Of a stretch of 25,219 nucleotides of DNA, positions 7,559 through 19,800 are shown in pieces. Both the position numbers and the translations under genes were made by a program. Position 1 is the stretch's first letter. Every line of letters begins with the position of its first letter. The notes below the pieces were generated by a model. It ran no database searches and was not told the DNA's origin. It worked only from the letters and a program-made list of their open reading frames with translations. Source of the DNA: CAJBLF01 sp964424505 (GTDB taxonomy: Bacteria > Patescibacteriota > Gracilibacteria > Absconditabacterales > Absconditicoccaceae); the NCBI GenBank assembly GCA_964424505.1, contig CAYRIQ010000006.1:1-25219 (forward strand). The letters run 5' to 3'.

Positions 7559-7615
7559 TACTGATAAACATATCTATCAGTATGGAATATATAAACATTT
7601 TATAACAATTGTCAA
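7559..7615 (-). promoter_or_regulatory. Sigma-70 promoter and 5' hairpin ahead of the island
   Basis: On the minus strand TTGACA (7610-7615) is followed after 16 bases by TATATA (7588-7593). An 8-bp stem TACTGATA/TATCAGTA (7559-7566 with 7575-7582, 8-base loop) sits right at the expected transcript start and could stabilise the 5' end. The promoter differs from the Bacteroidetes TTTG/TAnnTTTG type and resembles the promoter of the adjacent native surface gene at 9150-9177 (both begin ACTTGACA and share a TTGTT in the spacer). Confidence 0.7.
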
Positions 7616-7721
7616 GTGTAAATAAAAAGAAAATAGCAATAAAGCATGCTACGTGATATGCTGCCTATTTGCGCTCTAAGATTGGTATGTATGAATGTAG
7701 TCATCTAATCTCCTAACAAAT

Positions 7722-7752
7722 AATAAAAAAAAGCAAACATTGCTGTCTGCTT
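7722..7752 (-). terminator. Terminator of the SLH-like surface protein gene
   Basis: On the minus strand AAGCAGACA (7744-7752) pairs with TGTTTGCTT (7731-7739) with one G-T wobble and a GCAA loop, followed by a run of T's. It begins 20 bases after the stop codon at 7772. Confidence 0.8.
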
Positions 7753-7771
7753 CTTGGTATATGTTGTCCTT

Positions 7772-9103
7772 TTATTTATTTAGAAATCCATCATTATATG
7801 TTCTTTGTAACATGAGCATCACATATCCTCTCAATTCTTTCATAGTTGGAGTGGAAATTTGTGTCATAATTTCTGCACGTTTCAATGCGTTGAGATGCAA
7901 TGTATAATATGGACTTCCCCCGTCATATTTTGTTCTCCAAATTAATCTTGAAAGGATAGTCCCAAATTGAGCTCTTGTGATTTCATCGGCAGGATTAAAT
8001 TTTGTAGTTCCTATTCCCATGAGTCCAAGCTGACAAGAAAGTTTGATATATACTTTCATTTCTGTGCTTTGAGTATTTATGTCGGAAAAATTACATGGTG
8101 TCTTGGTATTTGGAGTAAGTCAGCCAAGTTTGATAGCAAAAGTGCTAATCATTTTTGCCATATGCGATCTGATAAGTCTATCATTCATAGTTGCTTTTTG
8201 AATAGTATTTTTAGTAGTTATACCTTGAGCGTATGCCCAAAGGTATGCATTATTGAGCTCGGTAGAGTAATGAGACCCAACAATACTTCCTACAGGAAGT
8301 GTGCTAGTTCATTGAGTGCATGAGGTATTGAGTTTTCCTCATTGACAAGAAACTCCTGGTTTCTTTTGATAATTGCTATTTACACACATAAGATCGGTAA
8401 TAATACAGGTAGAAGTATAATAAGATCAACCACCACCTCAACCTCAACCACCACCACAAGATCCAACAGAACAAGATTGAGCAGAATATGATCACGATAA
8501 TATTCCATTGACACACGTTCTAGTCTGAGATACGCATGTTCCTCCACAAGACAGAGAAGCTGTTTGATAAGCAACTATAGATGCTCCAGAATTGATGGTT
8601 CCTCATCGAGGAAGTGTGCATTGCGAACTAGGAGGAGGCATAACTATACAAGAAGTATAAGAATAATTGAGGTTTCCTATCATAACACCATTGCTACAGG
8701 TGACGCTTCATTGGGTACATGATCATCAAAAATTGACAGTTCCAGATTGCCATACTTGCATGGATTGTCAATTGTTTAAAATATTTCATAAATAACTACA
8801 AGACCCAGCTGGTGGCATAGTCCCTTCACAAACAACTCATAAAGCTATCGGGCCTCCATTACATTCACATCACTGTGCTACTGGACAATAATTTCCTGCA
8901 TTACAAGAATATGCTCATCCATCAAATGTACAGGGAGTCCCACAAGTATTTCATGAATAAATTATGCTTCCATTACATTCACACTGTGTCGTCGAACAAT
9001 ATTGTCCTGCATCACAAGAATTGTTTACACACTCAGTTGCTTTTACAAAAGAAAATAATGAAATAATCGCAAGAAGTGTAAGCAAAAATTTACGTGTTTT
9101 CAT
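7772..9103 (-). CDS. Secreted Cys-rich surface protein with S-layer-homology-like C-terminus
   Basis: A 443-residue protein that needs about 18 TGA codons read as Gly. Signal peptide: KFLLTLLAIISLFSFVKA. Residues about 25-75 hold two EGF-like Cys clusters (CVNNSCDAGQYCSTTQCECN and CNAGNYCPVAQGCECNGG). Next come TQGSVTCSNGV and, near residue 165, LPxGGTINSGASIVAYQ...CVSQTRTCVNGILSGSYSAQSC, a repeat type common in surface proteins of these phyla. Residues 217-226 are ten glycines encoded by mixed GGT and TGA. Residues about 284-440 resemble SLH repeats (AYLWAYAQGITT, CNFSDI, FNPADEITRAQFGTILSRLIW), which anchor proteins to the cell wall or S-layer. It has its own promoter and terminator, so it is probably monocistronic. 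Confidence 0.82.
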
Positions 9104-9149
9104 GATTATAGCTATTTGGAAAATAAAATATTTTTATCTAACATAAAAA

Positions 9150-9177
9150 CGTATAACAATTTACAGAACAATGTCAA
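9150..9177 (-). promoter_or_regulatory. Sigma-70 promoter of the SLH-like gene
   Basis: On the minus strand a perfect TTGACA (9172-9177) is followed after 16 bases by TATACG (9150-9155), about 45 bases ahead of the ATG at 9101-9103. The terminator of the upstream operon ends 44 bases before it, so the gene is a separate transcription unit. Confidence 0.7.
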
Positions 9178-9220
9178 GTCTATTTTAGATAAAAATATAG
9201 TAGCGGAGAAAAATTACACC

Positions 9221-9253
9221 AAAAAAAACAGTTGCGTTTTAGCAACTGTTTTT
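9221..9253 (-). terminator. Terminator of the four-gene surface operon
   Basis: On the minus strand a 12-bp stem (9242-9253 pairing with 9224-9235; core GCAACTGTT/AACAGTTGC) with a 6-base loop runs into a T-rich tail (A-run at 9221-9228 on the plus strand). It lies 14 bases beyond the stop of the 1243-aa gene. Confidence 0.88.
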
Positions 9254-9267
9254 AGCGACTATTTTTT

Positions 9268-12200
9268 TTATTGTTTATATACATCAAGTGCTTTGGTAAA
9301 TTCACTAGCACCTGGAGGTAATGCATTCCATAAACTTGGACTATATTCTATAAGAACTGCTGCTCAATTGAAAATTTCATTTCTTCTTTCAGCTTTGATA
9401 GCAGCATCAGAAGCACCTCATACGGTAAACCAGTGATTAAGCTGAGATCTTCTAGATTGGACAAGATTGTCTATATTGTTTCCAATCAAAACTCATTGCA
9501 CTTTTAATCATCCAAAAGCACACCATTGTTTACTAGTATCATCATTGGTAAGATTATCTGATCCAGCTAAAAACGATCATTGTTTCGTGACAAAAATTCA
9601 CTTAATTATCTGTGTCTTTGTACATGCATCCTTTGCTGGTAAAATAGTAATATCTCATTTATTAAGTAAAAACATAGCATTGGTATTTTCTATAGATCAA
9701 TTGATTTTAAGGCTTGGTCCATCAAGAATCACTGTGTATGGTTTTGTTTTATTGGTGTCCGTATAAGGAAGTGTTCCCTCTCCTTTGAAGACAACAATAT
9801 CTTGACCAGGTACTTTAGAAACAGTAATAGTATTTCCTTCGTCAGATTTTATGGTAGTATATGTAACTGCTATTTTAGAATATTTTTTAATGAAATTGTC
9901 CATCATAGTAGCAATACTATTTCCTCATTTGTAAGTATCAGCATCGAGAACCATGATTTTGTCGAGATCAGTGTCAGTAATAAGTGTATTTCCTCCTAAA
10001 TTATAATAGCCATCTAGAGGAATGGTAGTAGCTTTTGGCGTAATTCCAAAAGAACTTTTTTGGATAAGATATGGTTTAGTAACAGTAAAGTTTACACTAC
10101 ATACTCTATCGATTTCCGTACCTTCATCTTTGTCATCACTACGACAATATTGGTAGGATACTTTATCCAAAACTACTTTATATTCTCAAAAGACATCAGT
10201 TACAAATCTATCAGAATCAATAGTATATTTTCCAAATGCATTTTTAAGAGATCAAATGTTGTTTGATTGATTGGTAAAATAATTGAATAGTGTACCATTT
10301 CGATTGTTTTCATTACATTTTTTTGTAATTGTATATACAGGATCGTTGTCTTCTTCAGTGTTTTCTCAATTGTAAATGCTAAAGGTACACTGGATACTGT
10401 CTTCAGGAATTTTGCCATCTGCTTTCCCATCACAAGTATTTCATGCAATAACATTTTTTTCTGCATCAAGTGTCCATCGAAACGGAAGAATTTCTCATTT
10501 TTGTATAGAAATATTATTGTTTCCTATATTAAAACATCCTACCATTTCACTATCAGTATCTTTATCATCACATCCTTTAGTACAGCTAGATGAAGAGCTT
10601 CCATTGTCTTCACCATCATCACAATCTTCATATCACTCCACTATACCATCTCCACAATATCATAAAGTAGGCTCATCTACAATGATATTTGCGCTATCGC
10701 ACATGAGTCCATCAGTAAAACAACTCACTATTTTATTTTGTGGAACAGTATTTTCATCATAAGAACAAAATGTTTCAAAACGAGATACATTGCTTCCTAA
10801 AGCATATCTTCATCCATCTTTACTTGTACCTCCTGTACCACAATCTATTTTGATTTCTTGTGCTGTAGCCCCATTTAGTGTTTCACATCTAAATCTTCCT
10901 TCTCACTCACCATCACTGTTGACAAGAATAATTCTACCATCTAGTGTATCAAGTCTACATTGTAATTGTGATTTGGAAACAGGTACTCTACATAGTCCAT
11001 TATTAGTGTCATTTCAAACTCTACATTGAGCATTTCCGACAAATGAAGAAGTATAATTACAGCTTCAATTGAAGCTGTTACCTGTTCATGAAATACTTGT
11101 ACCATTACCACAATCTATAGTAATTGGTGTAGTAGATGTAGTAGTATTTCCTCTACAAGTAAAATTAGTAGAATATCCATTGCTTGTGATATTTGGTATA
11201 GATCCTGTCATACTTGCACAGCTTGAGTTCATAAGTGCAGCATTGACGGAACTACATGTTTGACCAGTGGTAGTTCATCCAAGAGGATTGGCATATTGAT
11301 AATTTATGCATGCATTGTTGATGATTTCTTTGGTAATAAGGACACATATGCCTTGTTGATTTTCACAAACTTGACCACTATATAAGACTCACAGATTTCC
11401 TTGTATATCACATGGCTCATTTCTAGTAAGTATACCATCTCCACACACAAGTGGTTCTTGAATGATAATACTGTCGCTGAGTGTTTGTGTAGTATTGTAG
11501 TTTAAACGTACAATTGGAGTCAGTGATATATAATTTTTTGGTCCAATAACTCCAGTAATTATAAGTGTTCATGTGGTGTTTAGTGGAAGAGTTCCTATTG
11601 TCCCATTGTATGTGGTAAGCTGGGATAGTCCTTGTGTATCTGCAAGAGAGATCACACCATTTGTTGCTACGGTATTTCAAAAATTTCCATACGTGATAGT
11701 AAACTGGATAAGATCACCACTAATTGCTTGTATTAAGGTATTGGGTCAAGAACCATAGGGAGCATTATCATATGCTGGGTGTGTAAGATTGTTTGCACTG
11801 ATATTGAGGTTAACAGAGGTAATCCCTTGAATAGTCCCTGTAACCGTAGCACTATTATTTCAGGTAGTTATTTCATTGCTAGTAGTGCTGATTTTGGCAG
11901 TATTGACAAATACTTGCCCAGAAGTAAACAGCGTTTCGAGAGTCCCTGTTAGTAGTATACTTCCTCCACTTCATGCAGGAATCGTTCAAAGAGAGAAATT
12001 AGTTGTTGGTAAGTTGATATTTGTCGGAGCAATATCAGTAATAGTCACATTATTTGCACTTTTCCCTCAATTATTACCATAAGTAATCATATATACAACA
12101 GAATCACCAGCTTTATAACTAACAAAAGGTGCTAATGTTTTAGTAATCCATACATCAGCAGCAGCTTGTACTACGCTACTTGCAGTAGCAGAATTGTTGC

Positions 12201-12999
12201 TAGTGGCATATTCTGGACTTGCAGTTGTTGTTTTAGCAATTTGATTGAATGTAGTCCCTACCGAAAAATTTTGAGCCATAGGAGCACTTAAGAGTATAGT
12301 GCGTATTTGTCCAGGATTTAAAGTAGCGAAGCTGGTATTATTCCAGACAAAATCTTGTGGATATTGAATTGTATTATATGTATAGGATATTCCATCAAAT
12401 GTTGCTGTCGGAGTAAATAGAGTAGGAATAGGAAAATTACTTATAAAAGAAATGCCTGTCGCTTGAGTGGATCAGATATTTTGTAGTGTTATAAAATAAG
12501 AAACCACATCTCCCGATATGCTTGGATTCATTCCCGTCAAACTATTGGTTATTGCAAGGTCAGCAATAGGAGTAATTTGTGCCATAGCAGAAGTAAGCAC
12601 AGTAGTGATTTGCATATCTGTACCTATAGTTGCCGTAGCATTTATAGTAGGAATGCTTCGGGCAGTAGTAGTTAGCTTAGCAGTAATCGTTACGGAAAAA
12701 TTACTGTTTGCAGGGAGATAGAAGAAAGGATGGCGTTCTTGTCACAACATCAATAAAAAATTATTTATTGGAGTCAACGTCGCATTTTGATAGACAATCT
12801 CATAATTTGCCGTTTGTGGCAAGACATATTTGAGATAAGCATCACCAGATCAATTATATCCTGTAATCGTAAAAGTCACCAATGATCCAGAAATAGCTGA
12901 CTGCGTCGCAGGTGCAATATTTAGACTGCTTATGTCAGCCCTAGTGAATCACATGAATCACAAGAATCCAAGAGTGATGATGTAAAAGATTTTTTTCAT
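9268..12999 (-). CDS. Giant secreted surface protein with DUF11-like and CGDG/CDDG Cys-rich domains, 1243 aa
   Basis: One uninterrupted code-25 frame of 1244 codons; in the standard code it falls apart into many pieces. The N-terminus is a signal peptide (MKKIFYIITLGFLGFMGF). Three DUF11-type beta domains follow at about residues 148-240 (DVVSYFITLQNIGS), 280-370 (ADVWITKTLAPFVSYKAGDS and YMITYGNNG) and 396-506 (FTITYGNFGNT). A Cys-rich part from about 516 to 800 opens with CGDGILTRNEPCD and includes CGDGIVEGYEDCDDGEDN, the Myxococcus-type cysteine-rich repeat pattern. The last 150 residues (GDITILPAK, GLKVQGVLIGNN, SRRSQLNHWF, SLWNALPPGASEFTKALDVY) look like a separate conserved C-terminal domain. 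It is the last gene of the four-gene set, 55 bases after the previous stop, and is followed by a strong terminator. Likely an adhesin or surface-layer component. Confidence 0.82.
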
Positions 13000-13054
13000 T
13001 GTCCGTAACTAAATAACTAAAAGATTTTTAAACTGGATCCTAGTTTTTTATCCA

Positions 13055-15712
13055 TTATTTTATGGTTCCATTGATGATAATTTTTCCAGAGTTGCCTGGT
13101 AAGAGTGGCGTATTGATCATCCAGCGAAGAAGTGATCCACCAGTGGTTGGAGTATTAGTAGTAGGCATAGGACTAGCAGATACAAAATGTAATGTTCCTG
13201 GCCAGTAATCTACGATATCATAAGAAGTGATAATAGCTGTTCCATTATTTTGGTAAAGAAGCTCAAATACTACAGGATCTCAAACATTATTTCCATATTG
13301 AACGACTTTTTTTTCAAAACTCATAGTAGAATTTGGCGTAGTAGAAACCGTAAATATCAACGGTTGCGCGATACCTGTTTGAATGGCGCCATTAATAGTA
13401 TAGGAAGTTGAAGCATTGTTTATATACGTACCTACACATGATGGAGTAGCATTGATATGTCATGTAACATAGAGATAGATAGTTTGTCCTACTGCCAACG
13501 ATTCACTATATCTCCAAACGTATGGGTCAATAGAACTAATCATAGTAGGTAGCATATTTGATATTCATTGACCATCAAGAGTGACACATGTCGTATTTGG
13601 CCAATCATCTGTGAGAGTTATATTACTAATAGTATCTGGGCCATTGTTGGTGACTGCCAAAGTAAATCTTGCGTCTTCACCAGGATAATATGCTGTTTTA
13701 TTGGATGTTTTTACAATAGATGCATTTCCACTGGGAGTATATGCATAAAATATTGCTGAAGCCCCTGTAGACCAATCGCCTACTTCCAAAAATGCATTGT
13801 TCAATGTCTGCTTGGCATATTCATATCATTTAAATCTTCCTACAATCAGAGCAGATCATTGTTGACCAGGTAGTAAACTAAATCAAGAAAATTCTATAAA
13901 CTGATTTCCTCCATTGATACCTGTTCCAAATCTATAGGGAGAGACCCCGAAGATTTGACTACTGACATATTCAAGTCCTGCAGGAAGATAGTCAGACAGC
14001 ACAACATTATTTACCGTAGAAGGTCATTGGTTTGCAAAGTTAATTTGGAAACTCACTAGCTCTCCAGAGTGATAAAGTACATTAGTGACCAAAGATTTAC
14101 TGAGAGTAAGTCATGTATTGATGACATTGATCGTACTAGTACACGTAGCTCATGACCCAAAAGCACTTAAGGTATTGAGTGTATATGTAGTAGTAGTTGT
14201 TGGAGTTACAGCAATATTTGTATTGTTTCGATGTGGGTATATAAAATTAAGCCCTGTAATATTTGGTGTCATAATTGCCAAAAAAGCATTTGTATATGAT
14301 GCATTGAGTATCGCAGTTTGTCATGGCATAATAGTAGGTGTAGTAGTAGTCAACGAACAAGTCGAAGGCATAGGATCTACAACATGTACTATTCACGTAC
14401 AGGTAGATTGTTCTTCATTATTATTTACCATCATGCTAAATATATAGTCTCCTGTTTGTGTGGTGATAGCATGAGTGATTCCATTGTATTGATTTGCGTT
14501 TATTCGATGAGGTCGTGCTCATCCAAGTGCAGGAGAAACTTCAATATATGTTCAGAAAAAATTTCCGTTGTGTACATTCCATCCTATAGATAGTATTTGT
14601 CCAGTAGTCGTTATACTTGGACTTATATTCAATGAACATCAAAAATGTTGTCATACATCTACGGTTACATTACAAACTGCAGGTGTAGTCCCTGTGACGC
14701 CATTGACCGTTAAGCTATATGTAGTCGTTGTCGTAGGAGTTGCTATTATATTATTGTTGCTTCGAGTTGGATAGGTGAAAGTAATTCATGAAAGAGCAGG
14801 AGAAAATATAGCATTTGTACCACTCGTATATGATGCATTAAGCGTGATAGATTGTCCTGGTTCTACACTGGAAGAACTTGCAGTAAGTGAACAACTTGGT
14901 CATCAAGGGATTCATGTACCACCTCCAGAACAGTCCATTTTACAGTGTCATGGAGTACCATTGAGAGTACCATCGTCACACACTTCATTTTGTCCTGTAG
15001 ATCGAGTATGCCATTTTACAAATTCTCCATTTTCTGTGACTATTCATCCATTTCAATCAGTAGTTCCTGTAGGTTTATCTATGATACCATCTCCACATCT
15101 TGCAATGAAATAATTTGTACAAGAAGTTTTTTGAGTAACGTTTGGATTTAGGATAACTTTCAGTATTCCGTTATGAAGGGAATTGTTGCTAGACCATCTA
15201 TAATAATAGTTGAGTGATGATCAATTGTTATTTTGTATGATGGATCTTTCTACATTTTTTGTGACTATTTGTCCTGCAATTTTATTTCTTGGCGTGGTTG
15301 TCTGTGCAACAAAAGTAGAACCAGTAGTGTCTACTGTCAATATATTGCTAATATCTTGATCAACAGTAGTAGAAGGTACAAAGTTTGAAATATACGGAAA
15401 TCTTAGATTTCCAGCAAAAACATTTCCTCCATAGACTCTCACATACGTTTGTGTTTTGTCAAAAACATAGCTTACTGGTCACTTTGGTTGTGCTATACGA
15501 AGATATACAGGTGATTTATCATAAAATCATAAATTTTGTGATATATCACAACTATCAGTATAAAGGGTAGTTTCTTTTTGTATAGTCCTGTTTTCGTTCG
15601 CACTAGCTGGGACATCAGAAATTGAAGTACCGGCAAAAGATACAGCACTCATGGATGCTACCATACAGAGAGCTATGCCTGCTTTAGTGTACATTTTTCT
15701 GCTAAACATCAT
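13055..15712 (-). CDS. Secreted surface protein with CGDG/CDDG motif, Ig-like and DUF11-like domains, 885 aa
   Basis: An 886-codon code-25 frame. It starts MMFSRKMYTKAGIALCMVAS; the next ATG (15707-15709) is equally possible. A signal peptide ends near VSFAG. Residues about 60-200 form a domain shared with the next protein downstream in this list (YVRVYGGNVFAGNLRFPYISNF, WSSNNS, CTNYFIARCGDGIID), closed by NEVCDDGTLNGTPGHC. Three Ig-like modules start near 270, 357 and 444 (CSLTASSSSVEPGQSI, CSLNISPSITTTGQIL, CSLTTTTPTIMPGQTA), each near a TPTTTTTY strand. Three DUF11-type domains fill the C-terminal 350 residues (VSFQINFANQGPST, FTLAVTNNGPDT, VFELLYQNNGTA). Third gene of the set; no wall anchor seen. 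Likely extracellular and adhesive. Confidence 0.82.
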
Positions 15713-15754
15713 ACCAAATAATTATGTAATAAAGTTGATTTTTATAAATATTAT

Positions 15755-16807
15755 CTATATGTTTACAAATTCTTCAGTAAATATTTCTATAAAAGGCGCT
15801 AAACATATAGAAGTACAAAAGTTTTTTTGCGGATCGTCTCCATTGAGGACTCCATCTGTATCTCACTCAGCATCTCCCCAATCACAATCCTCAAAACTCA
15901 TGGTGTTGGTGTTTCCATTATAAAAGGTACCTGCAGGTTGAATTATTTCATCTCCACACCTTTCAGTTTTGGCTATACCACATCCTAATGGACAGTGTCA
16001 AGCAGTACCATTGAGAGCACCATCATCACAGGTTTCTCACGTAAATGGACTCACATATGAACTATTTGATGTATTTACGACGCCATCACCACATCGATGC
16101 AGTTGATAGTTTCTACAGATATCATTTGTTGCCATTGCAGGTTGTACACTTGACCAGTTTCTTTTTCTATTTCCTGAAGATCAGGGCAGTAGTGTTATAA
16201 AGTTTAGTCCTGTATTTGCCATATATCACATACTAGGTACTTGATTGTATCGATATGCAGAACTAATAGTTCAATCAAATCATTGTGCATATTTATATCT
16301 ATAATCATAAATGATACTAATGATATTTTTATTGACATCATTGTCTGCTGGTTTTTCAAATACTACTTTATTTGGAGTAGTAGCGATTCATCTGACAGGG
16401 ATATTGTAAGGAAAGACCCAACTAGCTCTCCAAAATGTAGTGTTGTCAACAAATCCAACCACATTATTACCATCTACCTTATATATCATATTGGCAAGTG
16501 GAGTATAATATTTTACTTTTGTATATATATCTCCTGCATATTCTCTCATAATTTGTCCTGCAGAATAACTATATAAAGTGCTATTTCTCAGGATGAAATT
16601 GTTGTTTAAGTATAGTCCAGCATCAGGAATAGTATCTCCATCATTGTCCTGAGATAAGTAGACATGAGCAACACTTGGACAAGATACCACACTATCCATC
16701 CCTTCTACAGGAAGTATATTGTCTATCCACTCAGCATATCACAAACTTCCTAGTTTCATACTAGCGATCAAGAGTAATGCTGTCACAATTTTTTGTTTTT
16801 TGTTCAT
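15755..16807 (-). CDS. Secreted protein with CGDG/CDDG Cys-rich C-terminus, 350 aa
   Basis: A 351-codon code-25 frame with signal peptide MNKKQKIVTALLLIASMKLG, then a Ca-site-like stretch DNDGDTIPDAG near residue 53. The central domain (MREYAGDIYTKVKYYTPLANMIYKV read in two parts: MREYAGDIYTK and VKYYTPLANM) matches the first domain of the 885-aa neighbour, as does NWSS...CRNY...RCGDGVV near residue 235. The Cys-rich end holds GETCDDGALNGTAGHC and CGDEII...EDCDWGDAEGDTDG. It looks like a short paralogue of the neighbour without Ig-like and DUF11 domains. It ends in TAG 42 bases before that gene's start and begins 37 bases after the giant gene's stop, so all are probably one transcript. Confidence 0.8.
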
Positions 16808-16844
16808 AGTAGTAGAGATAAAAAGATTAAAATTTTTTGTTTTA

Positions 16845-19800
16845 TTATTCACTAGCTCCAGTTCATGCATTAATATGCCCATTATCATTTGTTCCTCATG
16901 AATTATTATTTGTAGGTAATTCTCATGAAGTACTTTTACTATTTTGTCCTGTATTTCTATTTCGATGATGAGTCACTCCTACACTTACTTCTTGAGTCAT
17001 AGGTTTACTTGCCTGAGAATGACTTTTGCTCCATATATTTATGCCAGATGTATATTTGGGTTCTGGAGTTGCGCTTGCACTATATTCTCCAGGTATCGGA
17101 ATATCACTTTTGAGTTTTTTTACCGTGATAGCTTTTATCTCCATTCAGAGAGACTCATTTGCACACTCTCAAAGCAGATAAAATACTCGATTAACATCTA
17201 TACTTATTTCCTCTCAAGAGTCAAGTTTAACTTTACCTTCTTTCAGAAGAATCGGAAGTTGTTGATCTTGTATTGTGATCTTATGTTGTAGGAGTAAAAG
17301 ATTGATTTTTTTAGTAATCATCTCTTTATTACTTGTATTGACATTTAAATTATCAATAAACCATTCTTGTACCTTCGCTTTATCTGTTGTATTATTGATT
17401 GTCATCATTGCTTTGTCTGGGTTTCAGTCAAGTCCTGTAAGTACATTTGTTCCTCCCACGGGAGTCATAGCATATTTTTGTCCATTACCATTCAGTTTAT
17501 AAAATGCAGTGAATCCTATAAGATTGTCCATACGAGTACGTTTGAGTCCTGTTTTTCATTTGAGGCTGTTTACAATAATTGTTCTATAGTCAGTAGTAAT
17601 AGGATATTTGTCACCATTGGGTCATACCATTGTTTTATAATGCAATCCTCTGATTTTAATATTTTGCATAAGATCATTATAATCATTTTTACCATCTGTC
17701 AGCTCTATAATATAAGAAAAGATAGTTTTGAACTTATCTACTATAAGCATTTTTTCTTCAATAGATTGGGCACTATTTATAAGGTTTTTGAGATCTGTTA
17801 ATGTGTTGTATTGTGGATGTGACTCTAATATTTGTTTGAGATTAGAAAAGGCATCATCATACTCCAACTCACCAATAAACGAATCAAATCATGTATTCAG
17901 AGAACTTTCCATAAAAGCTTCATAAAATGCTTTATTCTTATCATCAAATTTTGATAAAATCTTTTCGGTTTGTTCAACAAATACTTTTTTTATGTTTATT
18001 GGCATAGCAAAAATCTTTTTTATTTCAGCTGTTTCTATTATTTTTGTTTCAAAACTATTTGGTGACTTTTTCACATTCTCTATACCTTTCTTATAAGCTT
18101 CCTCATCTCTATATTTGATAGTTAATTTGTCGTTAGGAGTATCCTGAAGTTGTACAGTGTACTTCTTATCAGCTATTTTAGTAATAATCAGTGTCCCAGT
18201 AGTGAATGTTTGTCCTTTAATAGTTTCAGGTTCAAACGTAACCGTAGCATTCATTGGTGAAATAAGTTTTCATTCTGGATCGAAGAATCCAGCAGTTTCT
18301 TTTTTGATAGTAATCAGATTTGTATCTTTTTTGTCATTTGTGGTCATGTTATCGATGATATCTGATTGAATTTTTATTGTACTCCACGCTTTATGTCCAT
18401 CTGGTTTTTTTTCGATTGGGGAAATATCTCTCTCGTCAGTATCTTCCGTGATACGCTGTGCTTCATCAAGTTTTGTGCTTCAGAGACAAAGAGTTCTACT
18501 GGCCCCCTTAGCTTCAGTGACGGTATATGTTCATATATCTCCAACATTTCATATGGTCAAGGTATTGTTCACTAGTGAAAAGTTTTCCATAGCTTCTGGA
18601 GTAGCATGGAGATTTAGAAATTGTTGTAGATTTGGATTTTGACTTCCAGATTCGAATTTGATAACCAATTTGTTGTCTCTAACATTAAACGTCAAATTGT
18701 CTGATTGATAGAAAGCTTTGAGATACTGTGCATATTTTTCCAGATGATATTGTGGATTTTCAAATAGTTTTGATTTACCGATTCACATTTCATATTGCGT
18801 GTAAAGATATTGTTGCTCATGTGGTACATATGTATTTTTCCAGGTAGAGATCCTTGCTCCTACATAAAAGCCAAAAATACCAAGTCTGGTTTGTCCAAGA
18901 TCAACCTCTGACTGTGTACCTCAACTATTTATTTTACCTTTCTCAGTAGTTTCTCATCAATTAGCAAAAGCTGTTGGTGCGTTTTTATTTGATTTTGGCA
19001 CTTTCAGCGTAAATATATTGCTCGTTACTCCAAACGACAATTTAGTGATATCGATACGTCCTTGTAGTCCAGCAATTACATTAGCTCTTCGTTCTTCGAT
19101 ATTTCCTGATTGTAAGATATCGATAAGATTGCTGATTGCATCTTCTTTATTGGGAAGCTTATTGATTTTTCATCACAGACCAAAAAATTCATTTGCGTCC
19201 ATATACTTGACGATAAAATCAACATCTTCGGAGAGTTTCTTGTGATTCTTTTCAATAAATGTTTTGTATTTGCCTTCAGGATAGTTTTTGATTTTGTTTT
19301 TGAGATAGTCATCAAACTTTTTCTTATCCATCATATCTTCTCAAGCAAGTCCACGTACATCAAAAAGTTGTTCGCTAACAGCTCTATAATGGTCATTGAT
19401 TTGATTGATCCCAGCGACACGATCTTGTTTCCAAACAAATCCACCACTCACTTCCACACCAGCTCATCTAGTCATACTTACACTGGCTACACCTTGTCAC
19501 TCCAAACCGACATATTTTGCACTATGTATCTCTGATAAATCAGCATTGATAACTGTTCCATAATTATATTGTTCTGCAATGTCTCAAGCAAGTCACATGA
19601 AAATCTCTACTCATTGTGATGAAACAATGGGCCCCATCTCTCCTCATCGACTTCGTTTAGTTCTTCCAGATGTACTTATTCCATCTTTTCCAAGTCCCAA
19701 CGTAAGTCTTAATCCTTTTTCTCTACTATAATGGATACCACCTTTGATAATTTTTTTGACGGTCTCTTCCAAAAATTCTTTTTGTGCTTCACGAACTGCT

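Larger units (their letters stand above)
3091..7615 (-). other. Bacteroidetes-like island (probable horizontal transfer or chimeric join)
   Basis: This marks the unit of three secreted-protein genes, their terminator and the upstream leader ORF with promoter. Within the three genes glycine is always GGN, leaders are A-rich without Shine-Dalgarno sites (the words AAAAAAATTAAA or close variants precede each start), and the proteins are of Bacteroidetes type. Native genes on both sides use TGA for glycine. The true edges are unknown; they should lie in 2846-3135 and 7340-7720. Confidence 0.7.

Noticed and set aside
9268..12999. Apparent decay of surface genes into many short minus-strand ORFs (pseudogenes)
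   Set aside because: Fragments share one frame and join up when TGA is read as Gly; there are no frameshifts or TAA/TAG stops within.
17367..17801. Plus-strand ORF of 144 aa opposite the giant protein, and many similar plus-strand ORFs between 7,000 and 21,200
   Set aside because: They lie opposite long, continuous code-25 frames with coherent protein features. The antisense translations are Cys/Ser/Ile-rich without motifs, as expected from complementing AT-rich code.
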